Positions 11,824-22,500 of a DNA stretch of 64,000 nt are shown piece by piece. This DNA comes from Branchiostoma floridae (taxonomy: Eukaryota; Chordata; Leptocardii; Amphioxiformes; Branchiostomatidae): NCBI RefSeq assembly GCF_000003815.2, contig NC_049997.1, positions 1,243,493-1,307,492 on the forward strand. Reading direction: 5' to 3'. The notes beneath the pieces were generated by a model, which did no database searches, was not told the origin of the DNA, and saw only the letters and a program-made list of their open reading frames with translations. Made by a program: the position numbers and the translations under genes. Numbering within the stretch: position 1 is the stretch's first letter; each line of letters starts with the position of its first letter.

Positions 11824-12450
11824 AGGTTCCGGTTCGGAGTTTTTTTACGATTTGGGGCCGATTTGACTGTCTCTGAGAAAAGCACTAGCGCTTCTCAAAA
11901 CATCGTTTTTCGGATAATTCAATGTTTCCGATAGAAAAGGGTGTCTTGTCGCTGACCGACAGACTCATTTGACATTTTCTGTAGAAATGTTATATTTGGT
12001 AAAAACCATCAGTAAAATACCATTTTCACTTTTTACGTTCCGCTACACGGAAAAAATGAATTTTCCTGGGATAATGACTAATATGGCAATGACGGTCAAG
12101 AGTTCTTCTGTATACTGAGCAAAAAGGAAGAAAAGTTATCCAAACACTTTCCGCAAGCTCCAATGGCGCTTAAACAACCAAAACGCACGTAGAATGCACG
12201 ATCTGGGTAATCAGGCGACGAAACGCTTTACGGCTATCGCGCTACCAGGAAGTGTTCGCCCCACGATCAAATCTCCGACACCACAAAACACTACGAACAA
12301 CAAGTATTTGGAGAAGTATAAAAGATTATACATTGCTAATGCGATAGCCGGAAAATCTAGAGCCAAAACTATAGAGACAACCTCTGATTTGCGTCTTATT
12401 CTTAGGAACTATTTGGTCATCTGGTCACTTGAAATTCTGAACCGGAACCT
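11824..12450. mobile_element. 627-bp MITE with TA target duplication
   Basis: The inverted ends are AGGTTCCGGTTCGGA and TCTGAACCGGAACCT. They are flanked by TA on both sides (11822-11823 and 12451-12452), as expected for Tc1/mariner-type insertion. A plus-strand open stretch inside shows no transposase motif. Non-autonomous. Confidence 0.82.
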
Positions 12451-13714
12451 TATATGTATATCAATATTGTGTAATAGGATATTCCTCAGATCTTGGCATG
12501 AAAGTTCATCTCTGATGGTAAATGACATTATGGACAAACTCAACTTTAACTAATCAACACTACAAATAAGTTTGGACTCCAAATTTTGCAAAAAGTATGG
12601 GGAGAATTGGGGTGACATAGGTTATCTGACATTTATGACCCTCTGCTGCAGTCATGTGTCTCTGACGTCACGGTCCAGAAGCTACATGTACAGTAGATGG
12701 GTCCATTCCGTGAAAAGGCAGCCAAAAATTTCGGGTACTAGTCCCAACTTGTTTGAAGTGTTGGTTAGTTAAAGTTTAGTCTATCCATAAATTTTCTCAG
12801 ATTAAGTAACTTGACCAGAATTCCTTAATCGATAGGTCCTCATAACTGTTTTAGTGACTTTCAACATTATTTCCTGTGGTGTAAAAGAGGGCGTCCTGAG
12901 ATGACAGCTTGAGGTGTGGCTCTTCAACCACAGGACCTCCATTTAATGTCCTGTCTGAAGGATCATGGCCCTAACCAAAGCTAGATACTTATTTTTTCAC
13001 GTGCCTTTCCCAAGGGCACAACATTGTAGCACATCAGGGGACTGAAACCAACTGTAGGACCTTTGGTCTTTGAGGTAAACAGTGGTACCTCACTGTTCAC
13101 AGTTACGCTATGCGATGTCACACAGGGAGTAAGGGAGGGAGGGAGTGAGTGAGTAAAGGAGTGAGGGCTGCAGCACTAAAATAAATGAAAATATATAATA
13201 TTATACAAATTGCTAGTCTGATAGAAGAAGGCAGAGTGAATAGTCCAAGGTTAAAAAATAAGAGCAGAGACAAGATTTTAATCACCATATGCTGAGTTTT
13301 TATTCAAAACATATTGTGCACAGCATGATTAGGCATCAGGGAGGGAAGGGTAGTAATTATAATGCTCTTTAACTACAGCAGCAAGTGAACAAGGAAGAGA
13401 ATAATGAGTGTCAAAGAAAAGCTACTGGGTAAACTTGGAATTGAAAAGCTTACTACCAGTACACGGTGCTATATACATCACTGAGTCAAGTTAACACTCG
13501 TTTCACAGACAATGTAATGGTTCAAAGCTCGAAAAGCTCTATTATCACATGTATGAGAATTGGTTGGGAAGTGCCTCTTAACTGACACCACCAAATTCAG
13601 ACATGTGCAGCCATCAGCACAGCGCAAGTGTCAATTATGAGAGCCAAGTACTGCTCGTGAAATGGTGGGGGATAGGGGTCACCTCATACTTTCCCCCAAT
13701 GAAAGCAATCTTAC
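12451..13714. other. No gene seen; purine-rich simple repeat near 13128
   Basis: Single-copy-looking DNA with a short GGGA/GAGT purine tract near 13125-13160. No supported exon. Confidence 0.5.
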
Positions 13715-13790
13715 CACTCTCTCCGACTTCGTGGATGAAGTAAACGAGGCTATCTGGGCCCAATATGCCTTAACAGCCTCACTCTTGGAC
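13715..13790 (-). CDS. Probable internal exon of an unidentified minus-strand gene (gene C)
   Basis: This 76-bp exon has a T-rich acceptor (a T tract, then AAG) and a strong donor (GTG then GTAAGA). Entered in phase 2 it reads SKSEAVKAYWAQIASF and on to KSERV, leaving in phase 0. Entered instead at an internal acceptor (right edge 13768) in phase 1 it reads ILGPDSLVYFIHEVGES, which also looks coding. The first option matches the phase left by 16764-16820 in its best frame. The product is not recognised. Confidence 0.5.
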
Positions 13791-16763
13791 CTTAAAAAAA
13801 AAAAGATAAAACTTCATTAGTACATGTAAAGCCGCAGGCACCCTTTCTACTTTGTGCAATCATGTAATATGGTAACTTTAACTCTCCTGATGGACGAACA
13901 TGGAACACACGAGCGATCGCTGTTTTTGTTTTTATACGAGGTATGATGCCTACCAGGACGTCAGTCAATTGGATTAAAAATTGACATTTAAATCCGCATA
14001 TCAAATTACCGATTAATATGTAAATCAATCGTTTGCCTGCTTTTTGCCTACCACTGCGTCACCGTGACATCATCGCAATCGCTCGTATTGTTCTGGACAA
14101 AAATTTTCCCATGATTGTACATGTATATCATGCACGGCTTGAAATACTCACCTGTGGCCTACAATTTGTAGTAAAGATATATATATTATATCCTTATTTC
14201 ATTAAAAGTAACTTGCAGTCTGGCAGGGTATAAGTGATACAGACTCAGCCTCAGGAATCCCGAATTATTGCAGAAACAGTAAAAACAAAAAGGATTTCGA
14301 GCCCACATTCAGTCTGGAGGAATAACAATTTGAAAATGCCAGCTTAAGTCCATCAATACCATTATATCCATGCAAATATTAGTCACATTAGTCAAACAGT
14401 AATGAACCCAGTGTTAGTATAAGCATAACACTAGAAGTATGTTTGTTAATATGGTTTATATTGTCACAACTGTGACGACAAAAACTTGTTTCAAACAAAA
14501 CTTTGAAAACGATCATCAAAAATGACTTCATACGTCAACTTACCAGCAGTTTGGACATGCTGCAAAAAAAGCTGTAGACTCATGCAGCCAAAACAAAATC
14601 TGCTGGGAGGGTTACACAATATCTGTCTTGTTACTCTTATTCATTTACTCTTACTAGTGTGCAACATCATTAAGAGCAAAACAGGTTAACAGTGAATAGT
14701 TAGTTAACAACAGAGCAAATTTATTTATTCATTTATCTATTAGAGTAAATGATTTTACCGGTATATCAAGTGTTACAAGTCATGTTTATCACTCCATCTA
14801 CTTATTTAGAGTAAATGATTTTAGATTAATTTTTTTTCATTCTATTGCATTATTTCCAATTCTGACCAATTCGTGCAAAGATGCGTCATGAGAGATTAAC
14901 AGTCTTGACTGTGGTGAGCTAAAGCACAACTAGATTACATTTCTAGTAGTCGCTGTCAATACACTCACATACAGCTAGGAAAACTGAGATTCAATTTTTT
15001 TCTTAAAGGATTACTCAAACAATGCCTCTTTGATCCTTGATACAACTACATGTTGTCAAGGAGGGATTCCGAGTGTGCTTTACATAATGAGTGTGATCCT
15101 GTGTGAGTGTGATAGGGGCATTTAAGTGTAGTGGTGTAACAGTTGCATGGTTTAAATCCCAGTACCAGGCTCCAATGTTGTGCTCTTGGGAAGGCCACAT
15201 TTTCCCCACTTAAGTCTCAAATGAAATTATTTAGCTTTGATTAATGTACTTCAGATGGGACATAAAATGTACATAGCCAACATATTATGTTAATTAGGAT
15301 TAGGTTATGACTCTTGACCTCCGGGTCATGCAGTGGCATGCTTCTTGTCTGCCATCTTTGTCTTCATTGTGAGCACGGTTAAAGATCGCATTAAACAGTA
15401 CCCGTGACGAGTCGTCTTTAGTGTCCGTAAACTGGCAACGGGCTATGTCAAGCTAATTTTGGATCCAGTGAAATAAAGTCAAGTCGAGTCATGTTTGGGC
15501 ACGCCTCAAGAATGTTAGGGAACCATCAAAGTCTTACTGATGAGTGTGGTCCATCCCGGTAAGAGTGGAAAAAATGTACCAGTCTGATCTACTGCAGACA
15601 GTACTTGCTGTTACAGTACAAAACTGGACAGGTTTGTGACCCTTTCAGGCACTTAACCGGTTAAACAAACCAACTAACAAACAAAAGCTGTGTTGGATGT
15701 GTGGGCTCTTTTCCTATTTTACATGCAGGTACCTGACGGATTCAACTTCAACCCCGACATTTTGTTCTTAATTACTGTTGACAAGCTTCATTACCTCCCA
15801 GAGCATGCTTTGCAGTGGCCTTAATGGAGGAAACGGGACTCTGTTGTACAGTAGTTGGCATCAGGTAAATGAATAAAAAAGCTTCCTCCCAAAGCTATCT
15901 TTTTTTATCCTAAGCATGCATGAAGCTGTTATAGTTAATATACACTCCACCAACAAGGTGGAAGACCTGTCATGAATATATCAGCCCCTGCTGGGTTACT
16001 TTGTCAGCGAGTAAGGCTATGGAGCACCTCCCAGTTCTTTCACTGAAATCACATTGCTCTTACCGCAACTATATCTACCCCCTCATCAAATAACTTAACT
16101 CAGCGGATGTTAGCCTTCAACAAAGAAAGCATGGCCTTTTTCTTTTAGCAGTACTACCTGTTTTGACGGGTTTTAAAGGCCAAGAAAATCAAATCGAAGA
16201 CATGTCTGTACAATTAACACCATTTTCATCCGACAAGCGCTGTTTTTCACTAAAGGTGTTTGAAATAGAACAATTTTTCTTTATCAAGGTGGCTTTAGGA
16301 CAAAGCTTTATGCACTTACATTGTGCATGTAGTAATTTTTCAATGTGTTTGCACAGGTGCACCCAGATATTAGTGTAGAGTTGCCATTAATCCACCACAT
16401 ATGCACATGTGCTGCATGTCAATATCTGACAATTATCATAATGGGCAACAACAAACGATAAACTAGATAGTGAGTGAATGTGGTTATGTAATGTATGTAT
16501 AATGAAGACAGATAGAACTAGACAGAAACATGGAATTTCTTGACATGGACTTAGTTTTAAGTATCATCAGAAAACATTTGTTGTGTTAAGTGAGCTAGAA
16601 TTTCAGATTCAAGCTTTGAAGAGTCTGAGACAGTAAACAATATTCTGCTTTCATTCATTTTATGTTGTGGACACAATTTTCTATGCAAGTAAATTCTGGG
16701 TTGGATGCACCTTATCCACAAAATGAATTTTGAGTCTTTTAAGTCTCAAGATCTCTTCCTCAC
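13791..16763. other. Intron or intergenic DNA, nothing recognised
   Basis: About 3 kb of AT-rich DNA. The phrase TTTAGAGTAAATGATTTTA occurs twice near 14740 and 14810. No exon or transposon with clear ends was seen. Confidence 0.45.
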
Positions 16764-16820
16764 CTCTTGCTCTTGTTGGGCCCCTTGGCCTCCCTCTCCC
16801 TCTCCTTCTGGCCACTAGAT
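16764..16820 (-). CDS. Probable internal exon, Lys/Glu-rich (gene C)
   Basis: A 57-bp exon with acceptor CTTTGTTCTTCAG and donor AAGAG then GTGAGG. In the preferred frame it reads SSGQKEREREAKGPNKSK, with nearly every codon ending in G or C. In another frame it reads ARRRGRGRPRGP, which resembles an AT-hook. I prefer the first because of codon ending bias and phase agreement with both neighbours, but the AT-hook reading also stays open. Confidence 0.55.
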
Positions 16821-17588
16821 CTGAAGAACAAAGTGGTAAAGTCACATGTCAGAAAAGATAGAGGGAAACATTTTGCACTTTCTAGTCTCCTTTTTGTCTT
16901 GAGATCTGATTTTTGCTCATTATCTGTCAGTTTACTACTATTACTCAGACCCCTTCATGAAGCAAAAATGATTTTATCCATTTTGGTAAGCCAAAACGGA
17001 TAAATTTTTCATCATGCATGAGCGCTCCAAAACGGATTCCGAATAGAGTTCCTGAACATCCTGGGGAGGTGGTTTTGAATTCAGTTTCTTATATCTGGAT
17101 TTGCAAGTCATAATAAATGCAAAAGCACTGTGAACTGTGGGGTTATCGTTTGTGGCATCACTTGGCAAAAGTGGAAGGTGAATTAGGTGAAAATCCATTT
17201 CCATTTTTGTTATGGTTGCAAACTCAAGTTCTCCCTGGTTGACTGTGGAACTAAAAGTCCTGATATCTGTATGTGGGGTTGAGGGGGGGGGGGTTCACAT
17301 GAGGGAGGGGAGTGCCAGGAGATCCAGAGTAAACATGGGATATGGATGGAACCAGGATGTGTTCAGAGGTTTTTCCAAGGCCATGAAGGAGAGTGGTTTG
17401 AGCAAGATACAAAATGTAGCAGTGCAGTGATGATGATTAAACTACGAATTTGACTCAGAAGTACAGTGCAAACCTGTGTAGGATCACAGCAACCTATCGT
17501 ATTAACATGCCTTTTTCAAATAACTGAAACAGTTGGTGAATGCAAAGTTTACACCGTGAACGCAAAACGCAAATGTACTAGGTCTTAC

Positions 17589-17627
17589 CTGGGGTATGGG
17601 GTGAGCTTGCATCGATATCCAACAGAG
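17589..17627 (-). CDS. Probable 39-bp exon (gene C)
   Basis: A 39-bp exon between a strong acceptor (TTTTTTTTCTCAG) and a strong donor (CCCAG then GTAAGA). In the phase that matches the next exon it reads SVGYRCKLTPYPR. In the phase left by a possible internal donor in the terminal exon of gene A (DEG stretch near 19380) it reads ALLDIDASSPHTP. It could therefore belong to a separate gene or be an alternative 3' extension of gene A. Confidence 0.5.
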
Positions 17628-18319
17628 CTGAGAAAAAAAACACAAACTTGTAAAGAACGTCTCAACCTTGGCTGCAAGTTTCAAGCATTACAATGATTAA
17701 TTTTTTGTTGTCTGGATCACACTGAATTTCATTTAAATAATAGCACTGAAAAACACACTGCCGTATTTTCTCAAATAAAGTATGCACCCTAGGCTAATTA
17801 AAGTACGCACCCCTGATTTGGGGCAAGTCTCAGACAAATGTGTGGGGCTGAGTAAAATGGTAAAACTCAAATAACGTATGCACCACTTCTCGATCAATTT
17901 TGAATAGACCGTGAACTATATAAATTTGCGGTGGTTTTATGTTTGCAGTTTTCACGGTGGCCACTTTAACACGAAATAAAAACCAACGCAAACATTTTTC
18001 CATTATATTATTTTTACTACTCTTTGGTGCTACCGCAAACTTAAAACCACTGCAAACACTCCATTTCCCGGCTATAATGGACTGGGAGGAAACATTAAAT
18101 CTTTGATTATCATAGTAGGGAGGATTGAAACTCTTAACCTTCAGGCCGAATTAGTGTCAGGGTCAGACTCTGTTCACACATGATGAAAGAGTTTCGACTG
18201 AATGCAGAACAGGAACTGATCAATGGGGCATTCCAAAAAGGGGGTGATGTCATACCCCCTCAGTCCTGAGCCCTAACGCTTCACCCTCCCCCCCTAATAA
18301 GTGGGACCTAACCGAAGAT

Positions 18320-18350
18320 GTCTACTCTACTCTACTCTACTCTACTCTAA
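18320..18350. repeat. (CTCTA)n microsatellite
   Basis: Five perfect copies of TCTAC/CTCTA. Confidence 0.9.
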
Positions 18351-18792
18351 CGGAAGTCCTTAAAGTAATTTAAGTCCCAACAACTTCTACCAGTACCTTC
18401 TGTTCTGAAGTTTTTTTCATCCACCTAAGCCTTAATGTCCTAACCTAGTTCTCAACCCCCTTTAACAAGAGTCCTGTCTGCTTGTAAGTCCTGTCATCAC
18501 CCCCCTCTATTGGGGGGGGGGGGGCAGAGAAAAACACCTACATGTAAGAAGGAACTGTTTGCATACTAGTCAAAATGTAAGTTGAAAAGAGAACAAAACA
18601 TGTTTATGTAAGACTACATGTAACACACTTCCACAACCCCATATCTTTGCACTGTTATCATTTGCATAAATTATATAACTAGACCATCTCCTCCACCAAA
18701 CATTAGATGTATCTACTAATTAGCTTTAAATAGTGGGTAACAGTGAATGCAGCTGGTTTAAGTCCATATCATGAAACATGTATATCTAAACA

Positions 18793-18892
18793 CAGTACTT
18801 GGACCAGTGCAGGTTAGGTGCACCAGAAATACCTGCACATCTTTTATTTTACCTGCACTAGCCTGCATATGTAGGTGGTATTTCGAGCCCTG
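18793..18892. mobile_element. CAGGGCTCGAAAT-family fragment (one end only)
   Basis: About 100 bp matching the right third of the copies at 24810 and 39140, ending TATTTCGAGCCCTG. The other end is lost. Confidence 0.75.
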
Positions 18893-18957
18893 AATTTGTA
18901 GGATTGTGTTTTACTAGCAACATGAAGACATTCAGCTTTCATCAAGGATGTGAAAAT

Positions 18958-19295
18958 CAGGGCTCAACATTCATTTTTGGGATTAGGCGCACTGTTGCAC
19001 CCAACCTAGAAAATTTGGTGCCAAAATTTTTTGGGTGCACCACATAAAATAATTAAAAGTAGAATGTCAGAAAAACCTAATTTTGATGCACCCAAATTCC
19101 AACTTGAAATTCTTAAACAAGTACTACGAGAAACATTTTATTATCTTTCTAACACTTAGATGTCAAGAATATGGTGTATACCAGTATACTTTGATATCTT
19201 TACATATTACATAACCCTACAAACTATTTGGGTGCACCCACAGAAAAAAAATTGGGTGTACCTGGGCGCACATGCACCCAGTATATCGAGCCCTG
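18958..19295. mobile_element. Non-autonomous DNA transposon, GGGTGCACC family, copy 1
   Basis: Inverted ends CAGGGCTCAACATTC and TATATCGAGCCCTG; sub-terminal DNA rich in GGGTGCACC. It is flanked by GAAAAT on both sides (18952-18957 and 19296-19301). It lies 14 bp beyond the stop codon of gene A, so it would supply that gene's 3' untranslated region. A second copy in inverted orientation is at 20965. Confidence 0.82.
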
Positions 19296-19308
19296 GAAAA
19301 TGCAATCT

Positions 19309-19571
19309 TTACAACTGCTTCAAAAGATAGCTAAGGATGTTATGCAGAATAAACTTTGAATTATTTACAACCAATGTCCCACCTTCATCCTCCTTCTCCT
19401 CATCTTCTTCCTCCCTCTCCTCATCTTCATCCTCCTTCTCATCTTCATCCTCTTTCTCCTCTTCTTCATCCTCCATCTTCTCCTCCTCCTCTTCCTCCTC
19501 CTCCTCTTCATCTTCATCTGCCTCCTCCCCATTATCATCATCACTTAATACACTGACAACATTTTCTTCTC
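19309..19571 (-). CDS. Gene A terminal exon: Glu/Asp-rich tail
   Basis: Acceptor CCCCCTGCAG; entered in phase 1. It reads EENVVSVLSDDDNGEEAD, then about 50 almost unbroken Glu/Asp residues with Lys, then GGTLVVNNSKFILHNI and a stop (TAA at 19309-19311). The final hydrophobic stretch differs from the rest in composition. A usable donor (GATGAAG then GTGGGA, near 19383) sits just before it, so the native transcript may splice on instead of stopping here. Confidence 0.8.
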
Positions 19572-22500
19572 CTGCAGGGGGAACAAATGGTACAAATGTA
19601 TGCTCATTTGAGAAAATACATGCAAGTCCCTTAGCACCCCATAGATGTACTTACCTGGGGAAAGTGTCCTTTCCTCATCCAACAAATATATTAAGTATAG
19701 AATGTTGAATTTTAAATTTTGGGTCACTGAAAAGGTTTGGGCCAGTGGGAATGTCTAAATAGTGACACTGTACTAAATGCCTTATATGGCACCATGATTT
19801 CACAATCATATATTTTTTTATACTTTAATCAACAGAAAGCTACAATCCGATAGAAAAATGCAAGACAAGAAAAGATCATGTACCTAAGAATTGAGGGAAC
19901 GCAAACTGCATCCTCTCCATCCGCCTGATTGTTCCTGAGGAATAGACATTGCTAAATGATTAAGATCTGTTTAAGATTCTATCTATTGTATAATGTCATC
20001 ACTCATAACTTATAACTGTTACAGAAGCTAAACAATGTCTTTTTTGTTTAATATGTCTTCAATATCATATGACCGACACAACAACTACAAAATTATGCAT
20101 GTTAGTTCTTGATAAAACCTTCTTGGTCTTTAATAAATCACTTTGGAAACAATCTTCAAGAAAGAAAAGGAGTTGATAATCTACAGCTATATGCATGGGG
20201 CTTTCATCACCACACTGTTGGGAAATTGCATTGGCTTCAACAACACAGCAGTTAACAAGATATGAAAACTAGACAATGAACAAAAGAGCAGGTACCGATA
20301 CAGGATGCAAATAAGCACAAGCTAATGAAGTTAAGTACATGGAAATTAATATAAGCATACAAGCGCATATGCATGATGTACATTCACCTCAAATAGTAAC
20401 ACTGTTATACATTTGTACACGCCTATGGCTATACCCCACTGCATAGAAAATGAGTGGATTAGTAATCTTACAGACTCATATAAAGAATTTGACATACCCC
20501 TGTCCTCGACCAGCCCTAAACTCCAGTCTAAAATGTCACAGTCCTCCCCCATGGACTTGTACCTCTCTGCAAACTGAAACAGTGATGACATTGACACTGG
20601 AATCAAACTGATATTATATGACAATGCAATTCAATTCACACAGTGTGTCTGAGATGCAACACTTTTAAATGGAGGATGTCTGCATAATGATATCCATCTT
20701 AATGGGATATCAACTTGATTAAATTCTACTGTTTTCATTAAATTTCAACTAAATCTGCATACATTGTGTACTGTGTAACCTACATGTACACTGTAGAACA
20801 GGTATCCATGATAAGACTGTATTGTACTAAAGCTAGCTAAGTTAAAGTTGCCATGATAATACATCACATTGTGATGCGTCGGCCCGGCACTCATCTCCGT
20901 TTTATAGCCCTGGGGTCACACATACATTTCGTAGGTCACTACTCCAGGGGGCTTAGTCCACTGGCAGAGCTCAAAATACTGGGTGCATGTGCACCCAGGT
21001 GCACCCAAAATTGGAGCTGTGCACCCAATTATTTTCTGTGGGTGCATAGGGTGCACCCAAATATTTTCTTGCGTTTATATAAAAAGATTATGTAAAGATA
21101 TCAAAGTATACTAGTATACATCATATCATCATATTCTTGACATCTAAGTGTTAGAAAAGATAATAAAAATGTCTGTCATGGTACATGTTTAAGAATTTGA
21201 TAATTGTAACTAAGTTTTATTATTTGGATATTATTTGAATTTAAGTGGTGCATGCAAAAACTTTTTGGTGCACCCAATTTTTTGAGCTGGGTGCACCAGT
21301 GCACCTAATCCCAAAATTGAATTTCAAGCCCTGACTGGTAATTGAAGTGTGTTAAGCTTCCATACTCTTCCTCTTAGCAGAGAAAGAATATGTACCATTT
21401 TTGTAGTCTTTGGTATGACCTAGCCACAGCATCTGGTCTTCCTTGGTGGTCTCCCATCCAAGTAATGACCGGACTACACGTTGCTTAACTTTCGAGGTCA
21501 GAGGAATTGGGTGTATAATCAACGCGCCATGGCTGTAGCTCATGCTGTGTTGTACTAGGCATCATAAAATGAAGTTCTGACTGTGCCACTGTACATTTTG
21601 TATATCACTAAGGATAAAAAATGTACCAATATCTAAGTATGTTATTGTGTAACATTACAGGGTAGAGGTAACGTAATATATATTACCTTTGCAAATCCAC
21701 GAATCCTCGATTCGTTTCTTTTCCTGATCTCTGCAACACAATTACAAAAAAAAAGACTTAAATCATTCAAACAACCGGACAACACTGACAGCAACTGAAG
21801 ATTTTCATAATCTCCAAGCAGATCCTACAATGGCATAGGATAGTACCAAACTGGCCAAGGAGTGTAGTCAGCCAAGAGGTGTCCATTTGCCATGTAGAAG
21901 TAGCAAAACACACTCCTAAGCCGGCTTCACTCCTCTAGCAACTTTGGATACTATCTTATGCCCCCGTATGATTTGCTTGGAGATTAGATTTTCAAAACTT
22001 GCTGCCAGTTTAATCTGTGAATGGGTGTGTCTGATCATCTAATAAGGCATCCTACCAAAAATTCACTATACTTTTAATTATCTAATTATCAGATAGTAGA
22101 ACAGTCTCTTCCTGCCCAGAATAATTATTTCATTGCAGTTCCACACCCAAAGAATAATGAAATGTCCCAACTCTTAAACCTGCCATAATTCATGTATAAG
22201 TTTGTGCACAAGTGTTCAACACTATAATTCCAGAGCAGGTACATCTGAAAGATAACAAGATCTTAACAGGAAAAATTGATTCTAGACAGAAAATTGAAGT
22301 CTTACCCTCCTCCTCCTCCCTCATCCTTTGATAAGCTGTCAGTGTCTCCAGCTAGGAAAATAAAGTTACCAAAGAAGTTAATTTTGTAACCTATAGCTAT
22401 GTAATATCATCATGTTTTTATAGCTGAAAATACAGAGTGCCCGCTGCATCATAGCAAGGAAGTTGAACTGAAACTACCTTTAGTCATAGGGAAAATATAG

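Noticed and set aside
15731-15825. Plus-strand exon reading VPDGFNFNPDILFLITVD
   Set aside because: It has an acceptor-like ATGCAG but runs into a stop without a donor, and a minus-strand ATG reading (MSGLKLNPS) is equally possible. The evidence is too thin.
19337-19708. 123-codon Ser-rich plus-strand open stretch
   Set aside because: It is the antisense of the Glu/Asp-rich terminal exon of gene A.
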